Shown: in pieces, positions 16,327 through 27,500 of the stretch | How positions within the stretch are numbered: position 1 is the first letter of the stretch | Layout: every line of letters starts with the position of its first letter | The notes under the pieces: generated by a model | What the model was told of the DNA's origin: nothing | What the model saw: only the letters and a program-made list of their open reading frames with translations | The model's database searches: none | Program-made: the position numbers and the translations under genes | Assembly: GCA_002780895.1 (NCBI GenBank) | Contig: PEUB01000106.1 | Span: 1-51,315, forward strand | From: Nitrospirae bacterium CG02_land_8_20_14_3_00_41_53 | GTDB lineage: Bacteria > Nitrospirota > Thermodesulfovibrionia > Thermodesulfovibrionales > SM23-35 | DNA length: 51,315 nucleotides | Direction of reading: 5' to 3'

Positions 16327-17001
16327 GTGTCCAGAATTGTAGTTGACATAGAGACGGTTGGAAAGGATTTTGAGTCTCTCGATAAAACAACTCAGGAATA
16401 TCTTCTGAGGTATGCAGAGACAGAGGATGAAAAAGAGGGGATAAAAGACCGTCTCTCTTTTTATCCGCTGACAGCCGAAATCGTTACAATAGGATTACTC
16501 AATCCTGATACTCAGAAGGGCATTGTATTTTTTCAGAACGCAGGTGATCCACTTCTTCCATTCGAAGAAGATAACGTGAGATATGAAACAGGGACAGAGA
16601 AGGAGATTCTTGAGAAATTCTGGGATGTCATTAAGGGCCATGACAAATTTATAACCTTTAATGGCAGGGGTTTTGACTGTCCTTTTATTTTAATCCGTTC
16701 TGCCGTCCATAAAATAAGGCCAAAGAAGGATTTAATGCCGAATAGATATAATGATACGCATATAGACCTGCTCGATCAGCTTACATTTTATGGCGCCTCG
16801 CGCAGGAGGTTTAGTCTTGATATGTGGTGCAGGACATTCGGTATAAAAAGCCCTAAAGAAGACGGCATTACAGGGTATGAGGTTAAAGATCTCTTCAAGA
16901 CCGGAAGATACATAGATATTGCGAGATACTGTGTCGGTGACCTCAGGGCAACTAAGGAGCTTTTAAACTACTGGGAGAAATATATAAAGTTTTCACCTTA
17001 A
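16327..17001 (+). CDS. Predicted 3'-5' exonuclease (PolB-like, RNase H fold)
   Basis: A DEDD-type exonuclease domain standing alone. 224 residues, GTG start one base after ctpA. The DxE of Exo I is in RIVVDIETVGKDF, Exo II in FNGRGFDCPFIL and the Exo III Asp in YCVGDLRATKELL. It matches the family of stand-alone PolB exonuclease-like proteins of unknown substrate. It is the last gene of the ftsEX operon and converges on the APH-fold kinase gene with a 9-base overlap. Confidence 0.8.
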   Translation: MSRIVVDIETVGKDFESLDKTTQEYLLRYAETEDEKEGIKDRLSFYPLTAEIVTIGLLNPDTQKGIVFFQNAGDPLLPFEEDNVRYETGTEKEILEKFWDVIKGHDKFITFNGRGFDCPFILIRSAVHKIRPKKDLMPNRYNDTHIDLLDQLTFYGASRRRFSLDMWCRTFGIKSPKEDGITGYEVKDLFKTGRYIDIARYCVGDLRATKELLNYWEKYIKFSP

Positions 17002-18135
17002 ATAATCATTAATCTTTTTAAGTTCAAACCTTTCATTATCAAGAACATTATTAACAAACCTAAAAATAAACTTTCTCTGTTCTGAGGTAATCTCTGGATA
17101 AAAAATAGGGTTTGCAACGACAGCTCCTCTGAAGGCAAAAAAAGGTGCAACAACTTCGTTTATCTCTGTATCTCCGGATGCTTTTATATATTCATCAAAA
17201 AACAAATTCAATCCTTCTAAATATGCTCCCCTGACATCACCGTGATTCTTAATTGAAAAAAATATGTAATTTATTGTAATCGCTGTTACATCATCAGCAG
17301 GTTCTCCCCACGGGCCCCTGCTCCTGTCGAGTAGGATGAAATCTACTACCCCCCCATTCCCCCCCTTGACAAGGGGGGGTATAGAGGGGGTAGAGTCCTT
17401 GCTAAGAGAAGGTGAAGGGGAGGGTGAGTCATGACTTCTAACTTCTTTAAACCAGATATTGCCTGGATGAAAATCTCCATGTATCTGTGACAGCCTATTG
17501 TGTTTGGGTTTTAATTTATAAATCCAGTCAACTGACTTTTTGATTATCTCCGTTATTTCATCATAACTCAAGGTTCCATCAGGATATGTATCAAAAACCC
17601 CCATCAGACATTCGCCATGTCCCACAGTATCTCTTAATTTCCTCCAGTAAAGTGTTTTGGAATGTTTCTTAACAGAATGAATTTCTGCAAGATATGATGT
17701 CATTGCTTTTATCTTCTTGATATCAGAATTTTCAAGCCTGTCTTTATGAGAAAATTCAGTTAGATCATTAAAATAATGTTTGCCCGATCCTTTTTCCATC
17801 AACAAATAATATTCTTTTCCACCGCCGATGGACTTTATCGAACCGTCCTCCATCTCAGAGAGCACATCAACAGCCTTAATATGCCTGGGCAGGTTTTTGT
17901 ACTCATCAAGGTCAAGAAGGAATACTGAAGCCCTGTCTGAGGGATAGTCATGCCCCAAACCTTCTGAAAGAAGAGTCTTTACAACATATGATCTAATGCC
18001 ATGCGGGGTTTTCATTTCTATAAGGAAGCCAGAGCCCTGAACACCTGAGCCGAGCTTTCTGATATCCACTTGAATTACATCACTGAATTTTTTCAGAAGG
18101 TAGGCTTTTAATGTTTCTTCATTGATCATATTCAC
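16993..18135 (-). CDS. APH-fold phosphotransferase (substrate unknown)
   Basis: 380 residues with an aminoglycoside-phosphotransferase/choline-kinase fold. The catalytic loop is IHGDFHPGNIWF. The metal Asp lies in FILLDRSRGPWGEPADDVTA, an LDRSRG variant of the usual IDF. Between the two a palindromic insertion adds about 25 residues (SPSPSPSLSKDSTPSIPPLV and following), exactly in the loop joining two active-site motifs. Overlap of 4 bases with the upstream PfkB kinase gene suggests the two act on the same small molecule. The substrate cannot be told. Confidence 0.75.
   Translation of the reverse strand: MNMINEETLKAYLLKKFSDVIQVDIRKLGSGVQGSGFLIEMKTPHGIRSYVVKTLLSEGLGHDYPSDRASVFLLDLDEYKNLPRHIKAVDVLSEMEDGSIKSIGGGKEYYLLMEKGSGKHYFNDLTEFSHKDRLENSDIKKIKAMTSYLAEIHSVKKHSKTLYWRKLRDTVGHGECLMGVFDTYPDGTLSYDEITEIIKKSVDWIYKLKPKHNRLSQIHGDFHPGNIWFKEVRSHDSPSPSPSLSKDSTPSIPPLVKGGNGGVVDFILLDRSRGPWGEPADDVTAITINYIFFSIKNHGDVRGAYLEGLNLFFDEYIKASGDTEINEVVAPFFAFRGAVVANPIFYPEITSEQRKFIFRFVNNVLDNERFELKKINDYLR
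17345..17430. repeat. Palindromic elements inside the APH-fold kinase gene
   Basis: CTACCCCCCC...CCCCCCCTTGACAAGGGGGGG...GGGGGTAG (17345-17391) is a two-layer palindrome. It is followed by half of a second element (GCTAAGAGAAGGTGAAGGGG). Read in frame on the minus strand. Confidence 0.8.
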
Positions 18136-19064
18136 AACTCTCCGAAATTGCTTTTATATCTTTCAACAAAATCTTCGTACGTATACTGATGTTCCTGAGT
18201 CCCGTATTTCTCTAATGCATATGCAGCCGCAACAGTTCCCATCTTTGCGGCAGTTTCAATATTCCTGCCTATAACAATTCCCTTCAGCAGCCCTGCCCTG
18301 AAAGCATCACCTGCGCCTGTAGGGTCAACGACATCGTGAACTTTTGGTGCCGGGATGCTCACATCAAAATCAGGATTGCTTATAAGAGAGCCTTTTTCTC
18401 CAAGGGTTGTTATAATAATCTTTGTCAGACCTTTCAGTCTTTTTTTGTCCATACCCGTTATTTTCATAATCATCTCAAGTTCATAATCATTGGAGATTAG
18501 CAACATCGAACCATCAAGCCACTCTATAAGAGGTTTTCCTTCCCATTGTGTGAGAGACTGTCCCGGGTCGCAGATATAATTTATGCCTTTATCCTTGCAT
18601 ATCCTTGCATATTTGATCATATCCTGAAGGTTTCCCGGGCCAATCACGCCAATTGAGGTTCCAGGGTCAGCGTTTTCGAACTTGTATTCGGATGGATATT
18701 TCATTGCACCAGGATTGAATCCTGTTATCTGATTGTCAGTCTTGTCGGTTATTATATATGCCCCGGCAGTGAACTCTTCATTAATTATCTTTATCCCCTC
18801 TTCCGAAATATTGTTCCTCTTCAGCCAATCGAAATAGATTTGGTAATCTTTACCTATGGTTGCAATTATAACCGCCCTCTCATTAAGGAGGCTGAGTGAA
18901 TAAGCTATGTTTCCGGCAGTACCGCCAAATTTTTCTACCATCCCGTTAACAGTAAAACATACATTCAGGATGTGTATCTTATCCGGCAGAATGTGGTCTG
19001 ATAATTTTCCTGGAAAGTCCATGATCCTGTCGTATGCCATTGAACCTGAGATATATATATTCAT
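18132..19064 (-). CDS. PfkB-family carbohydrate/nucleoside kinase
   Basis: Ribokinase-fold kinase, 310 residues. The N-terminal MNIYISGSMAYDRIMDFPGK and FGGTAGNIAYSLSLL bind substrate. PTGAGDAFRAGLLKG (about 250-265) holds the catalytic Asp and anion hole. Closest in style to the adenosine-kinase-like PfkB proteins of bacteria; substrate not assignable from sequence alone. It is followed with an ATGA overlap by the APH-fold kinase and lies 11 bases after uvrC. Confidence 0.85.
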   Translation of the reverse strand: MNIYISGSMAYDRIMDFPGKLSDHILPDKIHILNVCFTVNGMVEKFGGTAGNIAYSLSLLNERAVIIATIGKDYQIYFDWLKRNNISEEGIKIINEEFTAGAYIITDKTDNQITGFNPGAMKYPSEYKFENADPGTSIGVIGPGNLQDMIKYARICKDKGINYICDPGQSLTQWEGKPLIEWLDGSMLLISNDYELEMIMKITGMDKKRLKGLTKIIITTLGEKGSLISNPDFDVSIPAPKVHDVVDPTGAGDAFRAGLLKGIVIGRNIETAAKMGTVAAAYALEKYGTQEHQYTYEDFVERYKSNFGEL

Positions 19065-19075
19065 AACCTCTCTAC

Positions 19076-20857
19076 TTATAACCTCCTCAATTCACTTAAA
19101 AGATTTTCAGCAACCTTCTTATTAAACCCTTTAATCTTCGCTATTTCATCAATGGTAGCATTTCTTATATCTTCTATACTACCAAAAACCCTTAAAAGTT
19201 CAAGCCTACGCTTCTTGCCTATGCCAGGAATTGTTTCAAGGGGTGATTGCAAAAGCCCCTTCTCCCTTAACTTCCTGTGATATCCTACCGCAAACCTGTG
19301 CGCCTCATCCCTTATTTTCTTGAGCAGTAAAGATGACGGTCTCCTGTCTTCAAGGTTTATGGAGGTTTCAGATGTTGTCAGGTATGCCCTGTCAGGGTCT
19401 TTAGCAATGGCAATTAGCATGGGCGGTTCTTTAAATGCTGCTATATTTTTATCTGTAACCTTTTTAGCTATTTTAAGCTGCCCTTTACCTCCATCAATGA
19501 TAATGAGGTCGGGCAATTTGCCTTCAAGATTTCCAATGATTCTCTCGATTATCTCTTCCATCATCGAATAATCATTAACCCCTTGAACTGTTTTAATCTT
19601 CAGCCTTCTATACATATCCTTCTCAAATTCACCACCCGACCAGTAAACGAATGCACCTACAGATTCATTTCCTGAGATAGTCGAAACATCAAAAGCACCT
19701 ATATCCTCGGGAGGTTTTTCAAACTTCAATCTTTCCTTTAAATCATTTAACAGCTCATGTATCCCTGGTTCCTTTCTATTTCTGTATGCGTGGAATGCAT
19801 TCTCCGATGCCATATTAATAAGCTCCTTTTTCTTTCCCCTCTTCGGAGACATTATTTTCACAGCAGCTCCTTTCCGCTGACCGAGCCAGTTTTCAAGCGG
19901 TTTTAATTCCTCAGGCAACACCGGTGTTGTGATTTTAGATGGAGGTATAATCTCCTTTGAATAAAACTGTGTAATAAAGGTATGCATTAATTCTTTATCT
20001 GAAACATTTTCAATATTCCTAATGAAAAGATCTTTCGACCCGATCATAATCCCATTTCTTATAAAGAAGATCTCAAATGATACTACGCTGCCTTCTCTAT
20101 AAAACCCGATTATATCTATGTTTCCGAGTTCAGGGGCAACGGCTTTCTGTGATTCCCATGCCTTTTCGAGTGCCTTAATCCTGTCCCTTAGTTTGGCAGC
20201 CTCCTCGAACATCATTTCCTCTGAGAGCTTTATCATCTTTTCCTCGAGCCCATCGATCAGCTCTTTTTTCTCACTGTTTAAAAAGAGCCTTATCTCCTCA
20301 ATTAGTTTCAGATATTCTTCCCTGCTTATAAGTCCTGCACAGGGTGCAGGACATCTTCCCATCTGATGCTGGATGCATGGCCGCATTGGTTTATCGAATG
20401 AATAACGGCAGTTCATTATCTGGAAGTTTCTCCTTATAAAGGAAAGGATTTCCCACATGGGGCCTGCCGGTACATAGGGACCAAAATATAATGCGCCATC
20501 CTTCTTAATCCTTCTTACGACCTCAAGCCTTGGCCACGCTTCATTAACAGTCAGTTTCAGATATGGATAGTTTTTATCATCCCTCAGTATTACATTAAAT
20601 CTGGGTTTGTATTGTTTTATAAGATTTGCCTCGAGCACGAGGGCCTCGAGTTCGTTGCCAGTGACTACATAAGTGAAGTCCCTTGTGTCTCTCATCATGG
20701 CTATTTTGCGGGCCTCGAGTCCTGATGACTTTTGAAAGTAACTCCTCAGACGATTCCTGAGGTTTTTTGCCTTGCCTACGTAAAGCACCCGTTCCTTCGC
20801 ATTTTTAAAAATATAAACACCTGATTTTGATGGCACACTGGAGAGCTTTGTAAGCAT
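19076..20857 (-). CDS. uvrC: Excinuclease ABC subunit C
   Basis: Nuclease that makes both incisions in nucleotide-excision repair with UvrA and UvrB. 593 residues. The N-terminal GIY-YIG domain (GVYIFKNAKERVLYVGKAKN) makes the 3' cut. A Cys cluster is in CRYSFDKPMRPCIQHQMGRC, a UVR motif in MMFEEAAKLRDRIKALE (about 205-225), the RNase H-like domain with DVSTISG in the middle, and a C-terminal HhH at IPGIGKKRRLELL. Starts at ATG 20857. Confidence 0.95.
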   Translation of the reverse strand: MLTKLSSVPSKSGVYIFKNAKERVLYVGKAKNLRNRLRSYFQKSSGLEARKIAMMRDTRDFTYVVTGNELEALVLEANLIKQYKPRFNVILRDDKNYPYLKLTVNEAWPRLEVVRRIKKDGALYFGPYVPAGPMWEILSFIRRNFQIMNCRYSFDKPMRPCIQHQMGRCPAPCAGLISREEYLKLIEEIRLFLNSEKKELIDGLEEKMIKLSEEMMFEEAAKLRDRIKALEKAWESQKAVAPELGNIDIIGFYREGSVVSFEIFFIRNGIMIGSKDLFIRNIENVSDKELMHTFITQFYSKEIIPPSKITTPVLPEELKPLENWLGQRKGAAVKIMSPKRGKKKELINMASENAFHAYRNRKEPGIHELLNDLKERLKFEKPPEDIGAFDVSTISGNESVGAFVYWSGGEFEKDMYRRLKIKTVQGVNDYSMMEEIIERIIGNLEGKLPDLIIIDGGKGQLKIAKKVTDKNIAAFKEPPMLIAIAKDPDRAYLTTSETSINLEDRRPSSLLLKKIRDEAHRFAVGYHRKLREKGLLQSPLETIPGIGKKRRLELLRVFGSIEDIRNATIDEIAKIKGFNKKVAENLLSELRRL

Positions 20858-21129
20858 GATTATTTAGCTGCCTTCAGCCTCGCTATCTCCTGTTTAAGAT
20901 GTTGTATTTATTTTAACAGATTTAAATTGTATTGATAAGGCATGTTTATCCTGACTTAAGCTGTGTAAAAACAAAAAAGTTGTCTTAAAGCCCTAATGTA
21001 ACTACCTGTGTGGCAGCTCTTACGAGAGACCCTCCCTCTCAGCCTTGATTCAAAATTCTGCTCAAGGTTGCCAAGCAGTGGCTTTAAAACAACCTTCATT
21101 AAATTTAGAAGCAACTATCATGCCAGTTA

Positions 21130-21300
21130 CTAAGATGGCTATAAGTAAGGATACATTGTCTGTCATTCCCGCTTGTCGGGAATCTTTCTTTAACAACCCC
21201 CTGTATCCCCCTTTTCTAAGGGGGACTAAGAAGGATTCTGGACAAGCCAGAATGACAACATGCATTGGGAATGTTGTCTTACTTATGGCCGACTTAGTAA
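21130..21300. repeat. Three-layer nested palindrome between uvrC and recD2
   Basis: Outer arms are CTAAGATGGCTATAAGTAAG (from about 21130) and the matching CTTACTTATGGCCGACTTAG (ending about 21298). Middle arms are TGTCATTCCCGCTTGTCGGG (21161-21180) and GACAAGCCAGAATGACA (21241-21257). The inner core is CCCCCTTTTCTAAGGGGG. Each layer belongs to a different repeat family. In the rest of the 507-base gap (20858-21364) I see no gene, only a 13-residue open remnant just upstream of uvrC and a TATAAT about 17 bases before recD2. Confidence 0.7.
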
Positions 21301-21364
21301 ATTATTAAGGAGGCTAAGCAGTAATTTATAAGGGATAAGAAGTATAATAATTTCATTAATAGAT

Positions 21365-23539
21365 ATGCATATAGAAATTCAGGGTCAATTAGAAAAAATC
21401 AGCTATATCAATGAAGAAAATGGCTACACAATTGCCAAAATGAAGGTTAAAGGTCATAGGGAGCTTATTACAATCACAGGTAATCTGCTCTCTGTGACTC
21501 CAGGGGAAATATTAAAGCTCAACGGTATATGGTATAACCACCCTAAATATGGCGAGCAAATTAAAGTTACCGCTTACGAATCTGTTATCCCTGCTACTGT
21601 TAAAGGCATAGAACGGTATCTTGGTTCTGGTTTAATCAAAGGAATAGGTCCTATTATGGCAAAACGGATTGTTACTAAGTTTGGAGTTGAAACACTTGAT
21701 GTTATTGAAAATTCAATATTACGACTAAAAGAAGCGGACGGTATCGGAGATAAACGCATCGAGATGATCCAAAAGGCCTGGGCTGAACAGAAGGAGATAA
21801 AGGAAGTAATGCTTTTTCTTCAGGGTCATGGGGTAAGCTCATCTTATGCTACAAAGATTTTTAAACAATACGGTCAGAAAACTATAAAGATAGTCAAAGA
21901 AAATCCTTATCAACTGGCAACAGATATTTTTGGCATCGGGTTCATTACTGCTGACAAGATTGCTGAAAATCTGGGAATAGCTAAAGACTCCCAGATAAGG
22001 GCAGAGGCCGGAGTTCTTTATGTCCTTCAACAATTATCTAACGAAGGTCATGTCTATTATCCGTATGAACTCCTGGTAGAAGAATGCAAGAAAGTCTTAA
22101 ACCTTGAAAGGGATATTATTGTAAGGGCCTTTGGCAAGATTGCCTTAGAAAGGAAAATAGTTATCGAGGATATAAACGAAGAAGAGATTGAGAAGAACAA
22201 TAAGGCTGTTTATCTCACAGAATTTTACGTATCTGAAGTAGGTATTTCTGATAGCTTAAAAAAGTTGTTGAATACTAAAAAGATGTTGCGGCTCTTTGAC
22301 ATCGAAAAAGCCTTGGAATGGGTTCAAAAGGAACTCGGCATTATATTGGCAGAAAATCAAATTAAAGCAGTGAAAGAATCTATCCGGCAGAAAGTAATGG
22401 TAATCACCGGAGGACCCGGCACCGGGAAGACTACAATTATTAATTCCATCATAAAGATATATAAGAGGTTAGGACAAAGGGTTCTCCTTGCAGCACCAAC
22501 TGGAAGGGCATCAAAAAGAATGACGGAAGCAACAGGCCATGAAGCAAAAACCATACATCGTCTTCTGGGATTCAGCCCTGTGGAAGGACGCTTCAAAAGG
22601 AACGAACAGAACCCTCTGGAAGCTGATTTGATAGTAATCGATGAAACTTCGATGGTTGATACTATCTTGATGTATCACTTCTTAAAGGCAGTACCGATCA
22701 CTGCTACCTTAATTCTCGTGGGAGATGCGGATCAACTCCCATCCGTTGGAGCTGGGAATGTCCTGAAAGATATTATCGAGTCTGGTGTAATACATACGGT
22801 GAAGTTACATGAGATATTCAGACAGTCCGGAGAAAGCCTGATTATCACAAACGCCCATAAAGTAAATAATGGAGAAATGCCAATACTTACGCATAATAAA
22901 GATAGAATACAGGATTTCTATTTCTTTCAAATTGAAGAACCCGAGAAAATTCTTGAGAGGATAATCAGCCTTTGTAAAGAAAAAATACCTGAGAAATTTA
23001 AATTTGACCCTGTAAAAGATATTCAGGTTTTAACAGCGATGCATAAAGGAATAATAGGGACTTCAAATCTTAACATAGAACTACAGAAGGCATTAAATCC
23101 TTCAACCGATGAATTAGTCAGAGGCAGTAAGGTTTTCAAACCAGGCGATAAGGTGATGCAGATTATAAATAACTATGACAAAGATGTTTATAATGGTGAC
23201 ATTGGTGTAATAACACGTATAGATAAAGAAGAACAGGAGATTACCGTTGATTATGACGGAAAGAGTGTAATCTATGATTATAAGGATTTAGATGAAATTG
23301 TCTTAGCCTACTGTATATCGGTACATAAGTCACAGGGCAGCGAATATTTAGCAGTTGTGATGCCTGTCCATACACAACACTATATGCTTTTACAGAGGAA
23401 TTTGTTATACACAGGGATAACAAGAGGGAAAAGGCTTGTTGTATTAATAGGAACAAAAAAAGCCCTGGCAATAGCTATCAGAAATAACAAACCTCAAAAA
23501 AGGTATACGTATTTGAAAAATAGATTAATGAAACCTTAG
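21365..23539 (+). CDS. recD2: RecD2-type 5'-3' DNA helicase
   Basis: Superfamily 1B helicase, 724 residues, of the RecD2 type that works without RecBC. The N-terminal OB-like region (1-90) and HhH repeats (GIGPIMAKRIVTKFG, DGIGDKRIEMI, DIFGIGFITADKIAENLGI) precede the motor. Walker A is TGGPGTGKTTI (about 343), Walker B LIVIDETSMVD, motif III GDADQLPSVGAG, and the C-terminal UvrD-like motif AYCISVHKSQGSEY. It is monocistronic with a short leader and no evident Shine-Dalgarno. Its stop abuts accA on the opposite strand with no gap. Confidence 0.93.
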   Translation: MHIEIQGQLEKISYINEENGYTIAKMKVKGHRELITITGNLLSVTPGEILKLNGIWYNHPKYGEQIKVTAYESVIPATVKGIERYLGSGLIKGIGPIMAKRIVTKFGVETLDVIENSILRLKEADGIGDKRIEMIQKAWAEQKEIKEVMLFLQGHGVSSSYATKIFKQYGQKTIKIVKENPYQLATDIFGIGFITADKIAENLGIAKDSQIRAEAGVLYVLQQLSNEGHVYYPYELLVEECKKVLNLERDIIVRAFGKIALERKIVIEDINEEEIEKNNKAVYLTEFYVSEVGISDSLKKLLNTKKMLRLFDIEKALEWVQKELGIILAENQIKAVKESIRQKVMVITGGPGTGKTTIINSIIKIYKRLGQRVLLAAPTGRASKRMTEATGHEAKTIHRLLGFSPVEGRFKRNEQNPLEADLIVIDETSMVDTILMYHFLKAVPITATLILVGDADQLPSVGAGNVLKDIIESGVIHTVKLHEIFRQSGESLIITNAHKVNNGEMPILTHNKDRIQDFYFFQIEEPEKILERIISLCKEKIPEKFKFDPVKDIQVLTAMHKGIIGTSNLNIELQKALNPSTDELVRGSKVFKPGDKVMQIINNYDKDVYNGDIGVITRIDKEEQEITVDYDGKSVIYDYKDLDEIVLAYCISVHKSQGSEYLAVVMPVHTQHYMLLQRNLLYTGITRGKRLVVLIGTKKALAIAIRNNKPQKRYTYLKNRLMKP

Positions 23540-24520
23540 CTATTCTGTCTCCTCTTTAAAACTCCCTATTTTCCTGAATTTTTTGTATCTTTCTTCTATA
23601 AGTTTACCAGGTGTTTTTGTTTTAAGCTCCTCGATAGCTGTTAGAATGAATTCAGATATCTTTTTTGCTATCCCCTCAGGGTCCCTATGTGCTCCTCCGA
23701 GTGGTTCAGGGATTATGCCATCTATTATCTTGAAACTCAGCAGGTCCTGAGCAGTAAGCTTAAGCGCATCTGCTGCTTTTGAAAAGTCCTCACTGCTGAA
23801 GTCGCCATTCTTTTTCCAGAGTATTGCAGCACACCCTTCAGGAGAGATTACAGAATAGATAGAATGTTCAAGCATAAATAATCGATCTGCAACACCGAGG
23901 GCAAGGGCTCCCCCGCTTCCACCCTCTCCAATAACTATAGAGATTATTGGCGTTCTCAACCTTGCCATTTCCATCAGGTTAACTGCAATAGCTTCTGCCT
24001 GACCTCTCTCCTCTGCACCGATTCCAGGGTACGCACCCGGAGTGTCGATAAAAGTTATCACTGGTCTTTTAAATTTCTCTGCGAGTTTCATTAACCTGAG
24101 CGCCTTTCTGTATCCTTCCGGATGTGGCTGTCCGAAATTACGGTATATCCTTTCCTTTGTTCCCCGCCCCTTCTGATGACCAACGATTATTACAGGTATA
24201 TCATTAATCTTTGCTACGCCTCCAACAATTGCAGGGTCGTCAGAAAATCTCCTGTCCCCATGCAATTCAATAAAGTCACTCGTTATCAGGTTTATATAAT
24301 CGAGTGTATATGGCCTCTCAGGGTGCCTTGCTATGAGTGTTTTCTGCCAGGGTTTCAGTTTTGAAAAAATCTCTGAACGGAGTTCCTTTACCTTCTTTTC
24401 AAGTTTCTTTATCTCGCTTGATATATCAATGTCTTTCCCGTCAGATATCCTTTTGAGCTCCTCTATCTTCAGCTCGAGCTCCTCGATAGTTTTCTCGAAT
24501 TCAAGGTAATATCTGATCAT
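23540..24520 (-). CDS. accA: Acetyl-CoA carboxylase carboxyltransferase alpha subunit
   Basis: Partner of AccD (at 5.2-6.0 kb) in malonyl-CoA synthesis. 326 residues. An N-terminal coiled coil (about 5-45) leads to the carboxyltransferase domain, with [36 protein letters not shown] and [13 protein letters not shown]. The start overlaps the dnaE stop by 4 bases, as in the dnaE-accA pairing of many bacteria. Confidence 0.95.
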   Translation of the reverse strand: MIRYYLEFEKTIEELELKIEELKRISDGKDIDISSEIKKLEKKVKELRSEIFSKLKPWQKTLIARHPERPYTLDYINLITSDFIELHGDRRFSDDPAIVGGVAKINDIPVIIVGHQKGRGTKERIYRNFGQPHPEGYRKALRLMKLAEKFKRPVITFIDTPGAYPGIGAEERGQAEAIAVNLMEMARLRTPIISIVIGEGGSGGALALGVADRLFMLEHSIYSVISPEGCAAILWKKNGDFSSEDFSKAADALKLTAQDLLSFKIIDGIIPEPLGGAHRDPEGIAKKISEFILTAIEELKTKTPGKLIEERYKKFRKIGSFKEETE

Positions 24521-27500
24521 TGGAATGTCACAGCCCCTTTACCTGTTATTTCTTCTATCTTGCTTATTATCTCGCTATCAGGAGATAGCCTTATCCCTGT
24601 AGCTATCAATGTCTCTGTGTCTTTAAGGAATATTCTCAGATAAAGAGGATATTCACCTTTGCCATTTGATGTTATAACAGACTTTAGCTTTTCGAGGCTT
24701 ATGTTATTTGATGATGGATACCTCAGACTTATTTCAACCTTGTAATCCTTTTTTGTTCCAAGCGCATCTAACCTTGATATCTCTGTAGAGACGATTTTTA
24801 TTCCCTTTTCTGTTTTATCCAAAGTGCCTTTTACGAGAAGCGGTGTGTCTTTTTGCAAAATGGGCAGGCTGTTTCTGTAAAGTTCGGGGAATACTATTCC
24901 CTCTATGTTACCCTCAGGGTCTTCGAGTGTAAAATACGCCATTATCTCTGCCTTTGATTTTGTCTGAATCCTTTTGATGCTTATCAAAATACCGCCTATC
25001 TTAATCTCTTCCCCCTCTGGTAATTCTTCAAGTTCGGATGTCTTTTTTGCGCCGATCTTTTTGAGCTGTCTGTAGTATTTTGTTAATGGGTGGCCTGTTA
25101 TATAAAAACCAAGTGCCTCCTTTTCGCATTTCAAAAGTTCTTCTTCGCCCCACTCCGCAAGATTTTCTGTAGTTTCCTCAGTGATGTTGCCGAAGATGCT
25201 CTGTTGGCCAAATACTCGTGCAGTATGAATCCTTGAACTTTCGTTAAGAATCCTGTTCATCAACTCCATCGCTTTCGCTCTCGTCGTACCGAGTGAGTCA
25301 AAGGCACCTGCCTTTGTAAGGCTCTCTACGACCTTTTTGTTTACCTTCCTCGGATCTATTCTCTCGAGAAAATTTGGTACAGAAATAAACGGCCCGTCTG
25401 TATTTCTCGATTCAATTATGGACTCTATCGTAGATGCGCCGACCCCTTTTACTGCCTCAAGTCCAAAGCGTATTGAGTTACCTATTACCTTGAATTCCTG
25501 TCCGGATTGATTAATATCAGGCGGGAGTATTGCTATCCCCATCTCACGGCACTCGGTTATTGATTTGACTATCTTGTCTGTATTATCCATATCAGCACTC
25601 AGGGTGGCAGCCATGAACTCCACAGGGTAGTGTGCTTTTAGATAAGCTGTCTGGTAAGCAAGGTATGCATATGCTGTTGAGTGCGACTTATTAAAGCCGT
25701 ATTCTGCAAAGAAAGCCATTAAATCAAAAATCCTTGTTGCCTTTTTCTCCGAGATGCTGTTTGCATGAGCGCCCCGTATAAATACCTCTTTTAGTTTTTC
25801 CATCTCTTCCGGCCTTTTTTTGCCCATAGCCTTTCTAAGAATATCTGCCTGTCCCATGGTAAAGTTTGCAAGCTTATTTGCTATCCGCATGACCTGCTCC
25901 TGATAGAGGATAACACCGTATGTCTCGTCTAAGATTTCCTTTAGTTGAGGCAGGTCGTGTTTGACAGGTATCTTCCCCTTTTTTCTTTTTATGAAGTCAT
26001 CTATCATGCCGCTTCCCATAGGGCCTGGTCTGTGAAGGGCGACTATCGCTATAAGGTCTCCAAACCTGTTTGGAGAAATCTTAATAAGCAGGTCCCTCAT
26101 GCCGGCACTTTCAAGCTGGAATATACCTGTGGTATGTCCTGAACTCAGAAGTTCATATGTCTTTTTGTCTTCGAATGAGATATCTTTGAGTGATACGTCT
26201 TTACCATTATCTCCGATATATTTCAGGGCATTGTCAATTATTGTAAGGGTCTTTAGCCCTAAAAAATCGAATTTTAATAAGCCGATTTTTTCTATTGAGC
26301 CCATATCAAACTGGGTCATAATGCTTCCATCTGAAGGATTTTTATAAAGTGGTGTGTAGTCTGTTAAAGGGGTTGGAGAGATTACAAGACCTGCAGCATG
26401 GGTTGATGCGTGCCTGCAGAGCCCTTCGAGTCGCATGGCGATATTAATCAATTCTTTTATCCTCGGATTGCTATCATAAAGGGCTTTTAATTGCGGCTCA
26501 ACCTTTAATGTATCTTCGATCGTGATATTCAATGTGTTGGGCACCAGCTTTGCAATCCTGTCTACCTCTATATAAGGGAAATCAAGTGCCCTGCCAACAT
26601 CTCTTATCGCTGCCTTTGCAGCCATTGTGCCGAATGTAATTATTTGTGCAACATGATCTTTTCCGTATTTTTCTGCAACGTATGAGATAACCTCTGACCT
26701 TCTATCTTTGCAAAAGTCCACATCTATGTCAGGCATGCTTATCCTTTCAGGATTGAGAAATCGCTCAAAAAGGAGATTATATTTAACAGGGTCAATATCT
26801 GTGATACCGAGGCAGTATGATACCAGACTTCCGGCTGCCGAGCCTCTACCAGGGCCAACGGGAATCCCTTTCTTTTTTGCGTATCTTATAAAGTCCCAGA
26901 CGATAAGGAAGTATGATGAATAACCCATCTTTTTTATTATATCGAGTTCTCTGCTGAGTCTTTCTGTATAGAGGGTATTTGGATCAGCCCCAAATCTATG
27001 TAACATTCCTTCAATAGCAAGTTTCTCGAGCAGTGCATTAGGTGTCTGACCATTTTCAAGTTCGTATATCGGCAGCATGTTAGCCCCTAACTTAAATTCA
27101 ACATTACACCTCTCTGCAATGGCCCTTGTATTCAGGATTGCTTCTGGAATATCTTTGAATGCATTTTTTATTTCCTCGGGTGATTTGAAATAGAAACCAT
27201 CGGAACTGAACTGGAGACGGTTTTTATCCTTTACTGTCTTGCCTGTCTGGATACAGAGCAGGATATCATGTGCCCTTGAATCTTCCTTTTTCATATAGTG
27301 GCAGTCATTTGTGGCCACTAAATTAATATGTAACTCACTTGCAAGTTCGATAAGCCTCCTGTTCGCCTCCTCTTGTTCGGGCAGGTTATTATCCTGCAAC
27401 TCTATATAAAAATTTTCCGGGCCGAGTATATGTTTGTATTCAAGTGCCTTCTCCCTTGCCTTATCAATCATTCCCCTCTGCAGATAATACGGTACCTCTC

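Noticed and set aside
21045-21308. Plus- and minus-strand ORFs between uvrC and recD2
   Set aside because: Both are translations of the nested palindrome; no protein family is visible.
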